A program made the position numbers and the translations under genes. From NCBI GenBank assembly GCA_036000965.1, contig DASYUT010000063.1, positions 1 through 64,000 on the forward strand: a stretch of DNA of 64,000 bases. Reading direction: 5' to 3'. The notes under the pieces were generated by a model that saw only the letters and a program-made list of their open reading frames with translations, had not been told where the DNA came from and did not search any database. Positions within the stretch are counted from its first letter, which is position 1. The number at the start of each line of letters is the position of its first letter. Source of the DNA: Actinomycetes bacterium (lineage in GTDB: Bacteria > Actinomycetota > CALGFH01). Positions 35,718 through 44,769 of the stretch are shown here, in pieces.

Positions 35718-37518
35718 GGTTCTGGCCCACATTCCGTGATCGGACTGGCCCCGGGTCGGTGAGCCTCATGCGAGTAGGACCCGTTTGCGGAGCAGGTCGA
35801 AGTTGGCGCGGCCGTACATCTGGCGCTTGAGCATCTTGATGCGGTTGACGGTGCCCTCGACCGCGCCCGAGCTGTAGGGCAAGGTTAGGCCGTTGACCAC
35901 GGCGGTGTGATCGCGCTTCAGGCCGGCGGTGAACGAGCGCAGGTGGGGCAGTTCGTCGCGCTCGACCTGGTCGATCCAGGCGTCGAGGCGGTCGCCGTGC
36001 AGCCCGGTCAGCAGCTCGGCGAACCCGGTGACGTGGCCGGCGAGGGCTTCCAGGTGCTGGCAGCGGGCCAGCACCTCCTTCAGCTTGACCTGCTCGTCGG
36101 CGTCGAGGCTGTCGGGATGACGCAGCAGCCATGCGGTGACGTGGCGGACCTTGGGTGGTGCGGGCGTGGCGGGCGGCGCTGCGCCGGCCGCGGCGGCGGT
36201 CGCCCCGGCCACGCGGAAGGGGCGCACATAGGCGATCACGGTGCCCAGGCTGCCGGCGTAGCCTTGCTCGCGGATCTCACGGAACAGCTGCGAGGCGCTC
36301 GTGCAGCCGTCGTTCCACCGCTGGTGCAGGTAGGGCGTGAACGCGTCGAGGATGCTGGGCCGCCCCGCACGCGGCGTGGCCAGCAGCTCCTCGACGCTGC
36401 GGGCGCGGACGAACCGGCGCACCGTCTCCTTGGCCAGGCCGAGTTCCCGCATGATCGGCTTGATGCCCTTGCCCTGGGCGACCAGCGCCTGCACGGCCGC
36501 GTACCGCTGCCGGGTACGCACGACGATGGCCCTGCTGTCGGCGCGGGCGGCGGCCGCGTCGCTGGCGACCTGCTCGACGTCGACAGCAGGGCCAGGGTCG
36601 GGGTCGGGGATAGCAGGGCCAGGGTCGGGGTCGTGGGTCGGTGGCTGCTTGAGCGGCGCAGTGCTGGTCGGCTCGGTCGCGTTCAGGCAGCGGTGGTGGG
36701 CGGCGACGGTCTTCTCCACGTGGAGGGCCAGGTTGTGCCACAGATGCCAGCGGTCGGCGACCTGGATCGCCCCCGGCGCTCCCTGCCGAGCGCCATCGGC
36801 GTAGGCGCCGGCCCGGTCCCGGCAGACTACCTTCGTGCCGGGGTGCTCGCGCAGCCACCTGGCGAAGGTGCTGGCTTCCCGGTCAGCCAGCAGATCGACC
36901 GGGCGGTGAGTCGCCATGTCGACCAGCACGCTGCCGTAGACGCGGCCGCGGCGCAGCGCGAAGTCGTCGACGCCGAGCACGGCCACGCCAGCCGGCTCGG
37001 GATCTGGCAGCGCCCGGACCAGCCGCAGCAGCGTGCTGCGGCTGGTCGGCAGCCCCAACGCGCCCGCCAGCCGCGCTCCGGCGCGACCCGCCAGTGCCAG
37101 GCCGATCGCCTCCAATATCCCACGCGCCAGCGGGCTGCGGCGGGCGTACGGCGAGGTCAGGCCTGCGATCTGCTCGGCGAAGGTGCGGGCTGGGCAGGTG
37201 GGGTTACCGCAGAACCACCGACGGACCCGCAGCCTGAGCACCACCTGGCGGCTGCCGAGCGCGGTGTCGGCCAAGCTACGTTCGTAGCGGCTGTGCACCC
37301 TGGTCGACAGGTAACCGCAGGTGGGGCACCTGGCCTGGCCGGCCCGTGAGGACGCCCAGACCCGCACGGCCAGGTCGGTCTGCTCGACCTGCTCGACAGC
37401 TACGCCTGCCAGGTGCGGTAAGAGAGCATCGAGATCCTGGTATTCACATGTCCGGCGATGATCACGGCCTCCAGCACCGACCCGGGGCCAGTCCGATCAC
37501 GGAATGTGGGCCAGAACC
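35718..37518 (-). mobile_element. Complete ISL3-family insertion sequence (1801 bp)
   Basis: Terminal inverted repeats of 44 bp are identical (35718-35761, starting GGTTCTGGCCCACATTCCGT, and the reverse complement at 37475-37518). It is bounded by the 8-bp duplication AGGACGCG and contains one transposase gene. Perfect ends and a perfect target duplication indicate a recent insertion. Confidence 0.95.
35766..37367 (-). CDS. ISL3-family transposase
   Basis: 533 residues from a GTG at 37367. The N-terminal zinc ribbon ([10 protein letters not shown] ... [16 protein letters not shown]) is followed by an HTH ([15 protein letters not shown]) and a DDE catalytic domain with D in [11 protein letters not shown] in [14 protein letters not shown] and E in [22 protein letters not shown] proline-aspartate-rich insert repeating PDPDPGPA lies near residue 245. 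The frame remains open and family-like for about 24 codons upstream ([20 protein letters not shown]) but no ATG, GTG or TTG was found there. The true start is therefore uncertain, or an upstream frameshift exists. Confidence 0.92.
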   Translation of the reverse strand: MRVWASSRAGQARCPTCGYLSTRVHSRYERSLADTALGSRQVVLRLRVRRWFCGNPTCPARTFAEQIAGLTSPYARRSPLARGILEAIGLALAGRAGARLAGALGLPTSRSTLLRLVRALPDPEPAGVAVLGVDDFALRRGRVYGSVLVDMATHRPVDLLADREASTFARWLREHPGTKVVCRDRAGAYADGARQGAPGAIQVADRWHLWHNLALHVEKTVAAHHRCLNATEPTSTAPLKQPPTHDPDPGPAIPDPDPGPAVDVEQVASDAAAARADSRAIVVRTRQRYAAVQALVAQGKGIKPIMRELGLAKETVRRFVRARSVEELLATPRAGRPSILDAFTPYLHQRWNDGCTSASQLFREIREQGYAGSLGTVIAYVRPFRVAGATAAAAGAAPPATPAPPKVRHVTAWLLRHPDSLDADEQVKLKEVLARCQHLEALAGHVTGFAELLTGLHGDRLDAWIDQVERDELPHLRSFTAGLKRDHTAVVNGLTLPYSSGAVEGTVNRIKMLKRQMYGRANFDLLRKRVLLA

Positions 37519-37526
37519 AGGACGCG
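37519..37526. repeat. Target-site duplication, right copy
   Basis: AGGACGCG, identical to 35710-35717. Confidence 0.93.
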
Positions 37527-38195
37527 TTCGCGCTCGTCAGCCCGACCGTGCAGGTCTTCTTCCTGCTCGGCGGGGGGCGCATGGAGCAGGTCTCACCGAG
37601 CTGGCTGCGGGCCAGGTATGGCGTGGGACCGGCCCAGTACCCGGCCTTCGCCGCCCTGCGCGGGGACTCGAGCGACTGCCTGCCCGGGGTGCGCGGGATC
37701 GGCGCGGTGACCGCCGCCCGCCTGCTCGCCGCCTATCCCGACGTGGAGGCGGCCATGGCCGACCCCGCCGGGGTGGCGCGGCTGCTCGGCCCCTGGGTGG
37801 TCGAGGCCCTCGTCACCCACCAGGGCACCTACCTGCTGAACCGGGAGCTGATGGCGATCCGCACCGACGTCCCCCTGGACGTGGACGCGTGCAACCGGCC
37901 CCTGCAGGCCCGCACGGTCGTCACCGTGCTGCGCGAGCGCGGCATCGAGGACGTGGCCGAACGGTTCGTGGCCGGGTTCGCCCTGCTCGGACGGGCCGCG
38001 TGGCGGGCGAGCGCCCCACCCGCCTGAGCGGGTCGCCGAGCGGCTCCGGTGCGAGCCGGCGGTCGCCTGCCTCTCATCGGTGGCCCCCGCGGTCGGGTTC
38101 GCGGAGGCGCGGCCGAACTAGCGGTTGCCAGCCCGGGCGTGGAGGCGGAGGGTGGATACCGACGACGAAGCGACCAGCGTAGCGAGCGAGGAACC

Positions 38196-39635
38196 ATGAC
38201 CCATGCCGTGCCGGCCCTGACGCCACCCGCCGACACCACCCTGGGCGAGCTGCGCGCGTCCGGGCACCGCCACCGGACCGTCAAGCACGAGGTGCGCGAC
38301 AACCTGATCGCCGGGCTGGCCGCCGACCGGCGCCGCTTCCCCGGCATCGTCGGGTTCGACGAGACGGTCCTCCCCGAGCTCGAGCGGGCCCTGCTCGCCG
38401 GGCACGACATCGTGCTGCTGGGCGAGCGCGGGCAGGGCAAGACCCGGCTCATCCGCTCCCTCACCCACCTGCTCGACGAGTGGACCCCGGTCGTGGCCGG
38501 GTGCGAGATCAACGACCATCCCTACGCCCCGACCTGCACCGCCTGCCAGGCCAGCCTGGCCGAGCTGGGTGACGCCCTGCCGGTGGGCTGGCGCCACCGC
38601 GCCGACCGCTACGGGGAGAAGCTGGCCACCCCCGACACCAGCGTCGGTGACCTCATCGGCGACGTCGACCCGATCAAGGTGGCCGAGGGCCGCACCCTCG
38701 GCGACCCCGAGACGGTCCACTACGGCCTCGTGCCCCGCACCAACCGGGGCATCTTCAGCGTCAACGAGCTGCCCGACCTGGCCGAGCGCATCCAGGTCGC
38801 GCTGCTCAACGTGCTCGAGGAGCGCGACATCCAGGTCCGCGGCTACCAGCTCCGGCTCCCCCTGGACCTGCTGCTGGTGGCCAGCGCCAACCCGGAGGAC
38901 TACACCAACCGGGGGCGGATCATCACGCCGCTGAAGGACCGGTTCGGAGCGGAGATCCGCACCCACTACCCGCTCCGGCTCGACGACGAGCTGAAGCTGA
39001 TGCGCCAGGAGGCCGTGCTCCACTGGGCCGGCAGCCCGCTCGGCACGCCGGTCGTGCCCGACCACGTCCTCGAGGTCATCGCCAGGTTCACGCGCGGGGT
39101 GCGCGAGGCGCCCCAGATCGACGCCAGGTCGGGGGTGTCGGCCCGCTTCGCGATCGCGGCGGCCGAGACCGCGGCGGCCTCGGCCGTGCGCCGGGCCGCG
39201 GTCACCGGCGAGGCCGTGCCTGTCGTGCGCATCGTCGACCTGCCCGCCGCGGTGCCCACCTCGCTCGGCAAGGTCGAGTTCGACCAGCTCGAGGAGGGCC
39301 GCGAGCTCGACCTGCTCAAGCACCTGCTGCGGCGGGCCGTGGCCGACACCTACCGCAGCCGGCTCGGCGGCCAGGACGTCTCCGGGCTGCTGCGCCGGTT
39401 CGACGAAGACGCCACGGTGGAGACCGGCGACCTCGTGCCAGCCGCCGAGCTGCTCCGCCGGGTCGGGCCGGTGCCCGGCCTGGCCCAGCTCCTGCGGCGC
39501 CTGGGCGACGACGCCGCCGCCGAGACCCCGGGCCTGGCCGCGGCCGCCCTCGAGTTCGCCATGGAAGGGCTGCACCTGGCCAAGCGGCTGGCCAAGGAGG
39601 AGCTGCCTGGCCGGACCGTGTACGGAGGGGGGTAG
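38196..39635 (+). CDS. MoxR/magnesium-chelatase-like AAA+ ATPase
   Basis: 479 residues from the ATG at 38196 (GAGCGAGGAACC site). AAA+ motifs: Walker A LLGERGQGKTRLIRSL, Walker B-like GIFSVNELPDLAERIQVALL, sensor LLLVASANPEDYTNRGR and arginine-finger region. A four-cysteine/histidine-like insert (NDHPYAPTCTACQASL) could bind metal. It resembles the ChlI/BchI subunit and is followed 3 bp later by a VWA-domain gene, the classical MoxR/VWA chaperone pairing that remodels or inserts cofactors into target proteins. The target is unknown; no chelatase H subunit is present. Confidence 0.88.
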   Translation: MTHAVPALTPPADTTLGELRASGHRHRTVKHEVRDNLIAGLAADRRRFPGIVGFDETVLPELERALLAGHDIVLLGERGQGKTRLIRSLTHLLDEWTPVVAGCEINDHPYAPTCTACQASLAELGDALPVGWRHRADRYGEKLATPDTSVGDLIGDVDPIKVAEGRTLGDPETVHYGLVPRTNRGIFSVNELPDLAERIQVALLNVLEERDIQVRGYQLRLPLDLLLVASANPEDYTNRGRIITPLKDRFGAEIRTHYPLRLDDELKLMRQEAVLHWAGSPLGTPVVPDHVLEVIARFTRGVREAPQIDARSGVSARFAIAAAETAAASAVRRAAVTGEAVPVVRIVDLPAAVPTSLGKVEFDQLEEGRELDLLKHLLRRAVADTYRSRLGGQDVSGLLRRFDEDATVETGDLVPAAELLRRVGPVPGLAQLLRRLGDDAAAETPGLAAAALEFAMEGLHLAKRLAKEELPGRTVYGGG

Positions 39636-39638
39636 CGG

Positions 39639-41630
39639 ATGGCCTACCGCTACGGGCGCTGGCAGGGCGGGCCCGACCCGCTCGAGCCGCCCTTCGACCT
39701 GGCCGCTGCCCTCGACCGCCTGGGCGACCGGGTGCTGGCCGGGGAGCGGCCGGGCGACGCGCTGTCCTCGCTGCTCCGCCAGGGCATGCCGGGCCTGCGC
39801 GGGCTGCGCGACCTGCTCCGCCGGGTGCGCGAGCGCCGCCGCGAGCTGCGCGGGCGGGGCACCTTCGACGGCACCCTGGAGCAGGTCCGCGAGCTGCTCG
39901 ACCGGGCCCTGGAGCAGGAGCGGGAGGCGCTCGCGGCCGACCCGTCGGATGCGGCCCGCCTGGCAGAGGCGGAGCTGGACCAGCTCCCGCCCGACACCGC
40001 CGGGGCCGTGCGCCAGCTCGCCGACCGCCAGTGGCGCTCGCCGGAGGCCGCCGCCACCTACGAGCGGATCCGCGACCTGCTCCGCCGGGAGGTGCTCGAC
40101 GCCCAGTTCCGCGGCATGCGGCAGGCCCTGGCGGGCGCGAGCAGCGAGGACCTCGAACGGGTGCGGGACATGCTGGCCGACCTGAACGCGATGCTGGACG
40201 CCGACGCCAGGGGCGAGGACACCACCGCCGCGTTCGACCAGTTCATGCAGGAGTACGGGGACATGTTCCCGGAGCGCCCGAGGAACCTCGACGAGCTGGT
40301 CGACGCGCTCGCCCGCCGCGCGGCCGCAGCCAGCCGGCTGCTCGCCTCGCTCTCGCCCGAGCAGCGGGAGGAGCTGGCCGCGCTCATGCAGGCGGCAATG
40401 GCCGACCTCGGGCTCGAGCGCGAGCTGGACCGGCTCGGCCACGCCCTCCAGTGGCGCCGGCCCGAGCTCCGCTGGGGCCAGCCCGCGGCCATGGGCGGCG
40501 ACCAGGCGCTCGGGCTCGGCGACGCCACCACCGCGCTCGAGGAGCTGGCCGACCTGGAGGCGCTCGAGGCGAGCCTGGGCCAGGGCTACGCGGGCGCCTC
40601 CCTCGACGACATCGACCTGGAGGCGGTCGAGCGGGCGCTCGGCCGCGCCGCGACCGCCGACGTCGAGGCGCTCCGCGCGCTGGAACGGGAGCTGGCCGAG
40701 CAGGGCTACCTGACCCGCGAGCACGGCGAGCTGAAGCTCACTCCGAAGGCGATCCGGCGCATCGGCGCCACCGCCCTCCGGCGTATCTTCTCGAGTCTCG
40801 AGACCCGCCGCCGGGGCGACCACGACGTACCCGGCGCCGGCGCCTTGGGCGAGCTGACCGGCAGCTCCCGCCAGTGGCAGTTCGGCGACGAGCAGCCACT
40901 GGATGTGGTCGGCACCGTCAAGAACGCGGTGCTGCGCGGCGCGGGAACCCCCCACCCGGAGGTCGGCATCACGGCGCCAGCCGCGCCCAGGCCCGCCGTG
41001 ACGCTTGAAGCAGCCGACTTCCAGGTGCTCGAAACCGAACATCGCACCCGGGCAGCGGTCTGCCTTCTGGTCGACCTCTCGTATTCGATGCTGCTGCGGG
41101 AGGCGTGGGGGGCGGCCAAGTCGACCGCGCTCGCGCTGCACAGCCTCGTCTCGACCCGCTACCCGCAGGACGCGCTCCAGATCATCGGGTTCTCGTCGGT
41201 GGCCAGGATCCTCAAGCCTGGCGAGCTGGCCGACCTCGGCCCGAACATGGAGCAGCAGGGCACCAACCTGCAGCACGCGCTGCTGCTCGCCGGCCGGCAC
41301 CTCGACCACCATCCCGACGCCGAGCCGGTGATCCTGGTAGTCACCGACGGCGAGCCAACCGCCCACCTGCAGCCGGGCGGCTACCCCTGGTTCGAGTGGC
41401 CGCCGAGCCCGGAGACCATCGAGCTGACCATGGCCGCGGTGCTCCGGCTGACCCGCAGGGGCGCCACCATCAACGTGTTCATGCTCGACACCGAACCGCG
41501 CCTGGTCCGCTTCGTCCAGGCCCTGGCCAGGCTGAACGGGGGCCGGGTGTTCACCCCGTCGAGTGAGCGGCTGGGCGACTACGTCGTGCAGGACTACCTC
41601 CGCGCGCGGCGGGGTCGCCGCGCCGGCTGA
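39639..41630 (+). CDS. VWA-domain protein paired with the MoxR-type ATPase
   Basis: 663 residues. A long helical, charged N-terminal two-thirds (coiled-coil-like, RVRERRRELRGRGTFDGTLE, VRDMLADLNAMLD) precedes a C-terminal von Willebrand A domain at about 460-650. Its MIDAS residues are in VCLLVDLSYSMLLRE (DxSxS), the Thr in GTNLQHALLL and the Asp in ILVVTDGEPTAH. With the upstream ATPase it forms a ChlI/ChlD-like pair. The start ATG at 39639 is 3 bp after the ATPase stop. Confidence 0.88.
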   Translation: MAYRYGRWQGGPDPLEPPFDLAAALDRLGDRVLAGERPGDALSSLLRQGMPGLRGLRDLLRRVRERRRELRGRGTFDGTLEQVRELLDRALEQEREALAADPSDAARLAEAELDQLPPDTAGAVRQLADRQWRSPEAAATYERIRDLLRREVLDAQFRGMRQALAGASSEDLERVRDMLADLNAMLDADARGEDTTAAFDQFMQEYGDMFPERPRNLDELVDALARRAAAASRLLASLSPEQREELAALMQAAMADLGLERELDRLGHALQWRRPELRWGQPAAMGGDQALGLGDATTALEELADLEALEASLGQGYAGASLDDIDLEAVERALGRAATADVEALRALERELAEQGYLTREHGELKLTPKAIRRIGATALRRIFSSLETRRRGDHDVPGAGALGELTGSSRQWQFGDEQPLDVVGTVKNAVLRGAGTPHPEVGITAPAAPRPAVTLEAADFQVLETEHRTRAAVCLLVDLSYSMLLREAWGAAKSTALALHSLVSTRYPQDALQIIGFSSVARILKPGELADLGPNMEQQGTNLQHALLLAGRHLDHHPDAEPVILVVTDGEPTAHLQPGGYPWFEWPPSPETIELTMAAVLRLTRRGATINVFMLDTEPRLVRFVQALARLNGGRVFTPSSERLGDYVVQDYLRARRGRRAG

Positions 41631-41682
41631 CCACCGAGGCGCCGGGACCGAGGTTGTCGGGCTGACCGCCGGGGACGCCACA

Positions 41683-41720
41683 GGGCCCACCGGGACCGAG
41701 GTTGTCGGTCCGGTGGGCCC
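41683..41720. terminator. Bidirectional terminator between the VWA and csp genes
   Basis: GGGCCCACCGG (41683-41693) pairs with CCGGTGGGCCC (41710-41720). The loop and the sequence at 41643-41659 share GGGACCGAGGTTGTCGG, a direct repeat. Two genes converge here. Confidence 0.7.
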
Positions 41721-41733
41721 TTGTCACGCGATG

Positions 41734-41940
41734 CTACTGCTCGAGCGGCCGCACGTTCGCCGCTTGGGCGCCCTTCGGCCCCTGCGTGATGTCGAACTCG
41801 ACCTGCTGCCCCTCGTTGAGCGAGCGGTAGCCGGAAGACTGGATCGCGCTGAAGTGTACGAAGACGTCCTCGCCTGACTCAGGGGCGATGAAGCCGTACC
41901 CCTTCTCGGCGTTGAACCACTTCACGGTTCCAACGGTCAT
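41734..41940 (-). CDS. csp: Cold-shock domain protein
   Basis: 68 residues: [20 protein letters not shown] (RNP1), [10 protein letters not shown] (RNP2) and [21 protein letters not shown] single OB-fold nucleic-acid chaperone of the CspA type. The start ATG at 41940 has a GGAGGGGAGGG ribosome site. Confidence 0.96.
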   Translation of the reverse strand: MTVGTVKWFNAEKGYGFIAPESGEDVFVHFSAIQSSGYRSLNEGQQVEFDITQGPKGAQAANVRPLEQ

Positions 41941-42121
41941 GAACTTTGTCCCTCCCCTCCATCGCTTGGAGGTACGAACAACGCCGACGTGGTAGACGCC
42001 GACGGCGAGGGACGAGCTCGACCGCAGGATGCGAAGCGAAACATGAACCCCTTGCGGCGATGACGCTAGCATGCGCGCGCCCGTTGCGCTAACCATGCGC
42101 GTACCCTGCGCATTCTCGTGG

Positions 42122-42925
42122 TCACTCGGTCGGGAGAGCCTCCGCGTCGGCCAGCTCGGCTGCCGTGCGGGTGGCGCGCTCCCTGGCCGCCTGCTCGGCC
42201 TTGGCGGCGGCGTCGGCGGCCTCCCGGGCCCGGGCAGCCGCCTGCTCGGCCCGGTCGGCGGCGTAGCGGAGCCGCTCGGCCTGGCGCCGGGCCAGGACGG
42301 CGGCGTCCGCGGCCGCGCTGGCCTGCCGCCGCGCCTGGTCGCGGGCGCGCCGCCTGGCTTGCCGGCGTTCCCGGGCGGCGGTGTCGTCGGCTGGCCGCAG
42401 CATGCCAGCCGGCTCGCTGGTGGCACCGGTGGCGAGGTCAGCGAAGGCGGAGCCGGAGGGGTCGAGGTCGCGGAGCAGGCGGCCCTTGCGGACCAGCTCG
42501 GCCCCCTGCTGCCCGCGGGCGGCCGCGTGCAAGGTGCCCGCGATGCGGTTGCGCACGGCCTCGGATGCCGGCCGGCCGGCCGCCTCCAGCTCCCCGGCGG
42601 CCGTCTCGACCAGCTCCGAAACGGCCGCGCGCATGACCCGGGCGGCGTCGGCCAGGCCGGCGCGCCCGCCCCCGGCCAGGACGGCCCGGTGGGCGGCGCG
42701 CAGGTGCTCGCCGCTCTCGAGGAGCTGGCCGAGCTGGTCGGCGTGCCTCCGGGCGAGCTGGTTGACCGCCCATGCCGACACCGAGGGCTTGCGCAGCGCG
42801 CCCACGCGCGCGGCGGCGCCCGGGTCCCCGGTGCGCTTGAGCATGCGGACGGCCTCGTCCCTGGCCGCGACGAAGGCGTCGAGCGGCAGTCCGAACAGCC
42901 GGTCGAGCTCTCGCTCCAGCGCCAT
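42122..42925 (-). CDS. Conserved actinobacterial coiled-coil protein of unknown function
   Basis: 267 residues: an N-terminal domain with [20 protein letters not shown] and the signature [16 protein letters not shown], then a long alanine/arginine-rich helix (about 170-265, [20 protein letters not shown] and following) with heptad character. Found widely in actinobacteria without assigned role. The start ATG at 42925 follows GAGGTGGAAGCGC; an upstream extension of the frame is not conserved. Confidence 0.75.
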   Translation of the reverse strand: MALERELDRLFGLPLDAFVAARDEAVRMLKRTGDPGAAARVGALRKPSVSAWAVNQLARRHADQLGQLLESGEHLRAAHRAVLAGGGRAGLADAARVMRAAVSELVETAAGELEAAGRPASEAVRNRIAGTLHAAARGQQGAELVRKGRLLRDLDPSGSAFADLATGATSEPAGMLRPADDTAARERRQARRRARDQARRQASAAADAAVLARRQAERLRYAADRAEQAAARAREAADAAAKAEQAARERATRTAAELADAEALPTE

Positions 42926-43056
42926 GCGCTTCCACCTCCAAGCCCCGGGTGCTCGCCGGTAGTCAGCGTGGCAGGTGCCGGCCTCCGGTGAAAGCGTTGC
43001 TTCGGCGCGGGACGGGTCGTCCCGCGCCGCGGGCTTGCCGAACCGGCCGCAGTCGC

Positions 43057-43062
43057 TATAAT
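43057..43062 (+). promoter_or_regulatory. -10 element of the dut/leader-RNA promoter
   Basis: A perfect TATAAT. The shared element begins inside it. Confidence 0.5.
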
Positions 43063-43077
43063 CACATCGCTGTAATT
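43060..43077. promoter_or_regulatory. Element shared with the nrdJ promoter (dut copy)
   Basis: AATCACAtcgcTGTAATT, an inverted repeat (AATcACA/TGTaATT) over the predicted start site. With flanks (43059-43079) it is 19/21 identical to 6598-6618. Confidence 0.6.
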
Positions 43078-43148
43078 CTTCCCGGCCCTCGGCCGGGAAC
43101 GAGCGGGCCCCGGACCGCGAGGGGAAGCGCGGTCCGGGGCCCTTGTCC
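43068..43148 (+). ncRNA. Putative short terminated leader RNA upstream of dut
   Basis: A transcript starting after the TATAAT at 43057 would form hairpin 1 (TTCCCGGCC/GGCCGGGAA, 43079-43099) and then a perfect 15-bp stem (43105-43119 with 43128-43142) followed by TTGTCC. The strong hairpin lies between promoter and dut, so it is either a small RNA or a dut attenuator. Endpoints are approximate. Confidence 0.35.
43105..43146 (+). terminator. Strong hairpin/terminator in the dut leader
   Basis: GGGCCCCGGACCGCG and CGCGGTCCGGGGCCC form a perfect 15-bp stem with an 8-base loop, followed by TTGT. Confidence 0.65.
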
Positions 43149-43178
43149 GTCCAGGTCCCGTCCCCGTGGTAGGGTCCA

Positions 43179-43619
43179 ATGGTGGACATCGACCTGCCGG
43201 TGCACCGTCTTGATCCCGAGCTGCCAATGCCCGGCTACGCCCACCCGGGGGACGCCGGCGCCGACCTGTTCGCCGCCGAGGACGTGAAGCTGCCGCCCGG
43301 TGGCCGCGCGGTCGTCGGGACCGGGGTGGCCGTTGCCGTGCCTGAGGGGTTCGCCGCCTTCGTCCACCCGCGCTCGGGCCTGGCCGCGCGCCACGGCCTG
43401 ACCGTCGTCAACGCTCCGGGCACGATCGACGCCGGCTACCGGGGCGAGGTCAAGGTCGTCCTGCTCAACACCGACCCGACCGAGCCGTACGTCGTGCGCC
43501 GCGGCGACCGGATTGCCCAGCTCGTGGTCCAGCCCGTGCTCCGGGCCCGCTTGGTCGCCGTCGCCGAGCTGCCCCCAGCCGCCCGCGGTCCCGGCGGGTT
43601 CGGCTCGACCGGCTCATGA
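43179..43619 (+). CDS. dut: dUTP pyrophosphatase
   Basis: 146 residues of a trimeric dUTPase, which hydrolyses dUTP to dUMP and keeps uracil out of DNA. Motifs in order: [10 protein letters not shown] (1), [12 protein letters not shown] (2), [18 protein letters not shown] (3), [14 protein letters not shown] (4) and the C-terminal flap [11 protein letters not shown] (5). The start ATG at 43179 follows GTGGTAGGG. Its upstream promoter region shares a regulatory-looking element with nrdJ. Confidence 0.96.
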   Translation: MVDIDLPVHRLDPELPMPGYAHPGDAGADLFAAEDVKLPPGGRAVVGTGVAVAVPEGFAAFVHPRSGLAARHGLTVVNAPGTIDAGYRGEVKVVLLNTDPTEPYVVRRGDRIAQLVVQPVLRARLVAVAELPPAARGPGGFGSTGS

Positions 43620-43745
43620 GCGGGCACGCGACTGCGGAGCGCGATCCAACGGCCCGGGGTGCTCGGCAGGTCTGGCTCGACCCGCGGGGGAGCAGTCCGA
43701 GATCGCCGTTTTCGACCGGCCCTGGGGCGGAAGACAGAAATCAGC

Positions 43746-44633
43746 ATGGATCCACACAGTGAACGCGGCGGCGGCCGCGACCAGCCCTGGGGGGAGCGCC
43801 TGGCCGACCGGGCGGCGGCGGGAGGCGGCGAGCCCTCCATCCGGCGCCTGGTCGCCGACGCGGTCGGCGTGGTCCGCGGCCGGCTCTCCGAGGTCGCCCG
43901 CGGCGGCATCCAGCCTCTGCTGGACGAGGCGGCCGCGCAGGTGCGGCCGGCCACCCCGGAGGAGCTGCGCGCACGCTACCCGGGCCAGAGCGACGACGAG
44001 GTCGCGCGCAAGCTGATCGACCGGTCCGCCCGCACCGCGGCCGGGATCGCCATCGCCGTCGGCGGGATCCTGGCCGCCCAGGAGGCGATCGCGGTCGCCA
44101 CGTCCCCGGTGCCGCCGGCCGCGGGGGTCGCGCTCGGCACGGTCGGCGTCACCGCCCTGGCCGAGGTGCTCCTGCTGTTCGTCATCGAGGCGAAGCTCCG
44201 GGCCGACTTGGGCGCCCTGGCCGGCCAGCGGGTCCTCACGCCCCGCGAGCTGGTGGCCGGCGTGCTCGGCGAGGTGCAGGCCCAGGGCGGCCTGCAGAAG
44301 CTGCGCAGGCGTTCGCTGCGTCGCGCCCTGCCCGAGGCGGCGGTCCGGCGCACCGCGGCCCGGATCGCCAAGCTCATGCCGGCCCGCTTCGCCCGCATCG
44401 TCATTCCCGAGGTGATCGCCCCGCTGGTCGGGGCCGTGTGGGCCGCCCGGCTGGCCTCCCAGTCGATCAGGGCGACCGGCGAGCAGCGCTGGGGCGAGCT
44501 TCGCCTGCTGCCCCGGACCACCGTGAGCTGGGGGCCGTCGACCTGGAACGGCGGGAACCCGGCCGGCCCGCGGGGCCCAGGTGACACCCGCTCCCTGCCC
44601 CCGCCCGACCCGACCTGGCGACCGCCCACCTGA
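43746..44633 (+). CDS. Membrane protein of unknown function
   Basis: 295 residues from the ATG at 43746. An N-terminal soluble part (RRLVADAVGVVRGRLSEVAR) is followed by two central hydrophobic helices (GIAIAVGGILAAQEAIAVAT; GTVGVTALAEVLLLFVIEAK). A basic segment and an amphipathic region (ARIVIPEVIAPLVGAVWAARL) are followed by a Gly/Pro-rich tail. The central part is vaguely EcsC-like, but this is not firm. The ribosome site is weak. Downstream lies a 46-bp tandem repeat that starts just after the stop codon. Confidence 0.65.
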   Translation: MDPHSERGGGRDQPWGERLADRAAAGGGEPSIRRLVADAVGVVRGRLSEVARGGIQPLLDEAAAQVRPATPEELRARYPGQSDDEVARKLIDRSARTAAGIAIAVGGILAAQEAIAVATSPVPPAAGVALGTVGVTALAEVLLLFVIEAKLRADLGALAGQRVLTPRELVAGVLGEVQAQGGLQKLRRRSLRRALPEAAVRRTAARIAKLMPARFARIVIPEVIAPLVGAVWAARLASQSIRATGEQRWGELRLLPRTTVSWGPSTWNGGNPAGPRGPGDTRSLPPPDPTWRPPT

Positions 44634-44644
44634 GCCCAGGCGTC

Positions 44645-44760
44645 GCGCTTCGGGCGACCGGCCTCCTGCGGTCAGGCGACCGGGCGTTCCGCGCTTCGGG
44701 CGACCAGACTCCTGCGGCTCAGGCAACGGTCGTTCCGCGCTTCAGGCGACGGGATGCTCC
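44645..44760. repeat. 46-bp tandem repeat, two and a half copies
   Basis: Units at 44645-44690, 44691-44736 and a truncated 44737-44760, each starting GCGCTTCGGGCGACC or close to it. They fill the space between two convergent genes. Confidence 0.85.
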
Positions 44761-44769
44761 CGGCCCGCC

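Larger units (their letters stand above)
35199..38027 (+). pseudogene. 5'-3' exonuclease (FEN/Pol I N-domain-like), split by an IS
   Basis: Host codons 35199-35717 (173 codons) and 37527-38027 join in frame across the insertion to an uninterrupted product of 339 residues. Left part: NLLAVDGNGLAHRAFHA, VVGFDDPVRSVRRQRAPQYK, LEADDVLGSAA, ATGDQDA. Right part: FALVSPTVQVFFLLGG, then the helix-3-turn-helix RGDSSDCLPGVRGIGAVTAA. These supply the metal-binding aspartates and DNA-binding motif of the flap/5' exonuclease family. The IS sits inside the TGDQD active-site motif, so activity is lost unless the IS excises. The left fragment would end with 14 IS-encoded residues; the right could be re-initiated at an ATG (37458) inside the IS end. 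Confidence 0.9.

Noticed and set aside
35199-35762. Treating the left exonuclease fragment as an intact short gene
   Set aside because: Its last 14 codons come from the IS end, and removal of the IS restores a full-length family protein.
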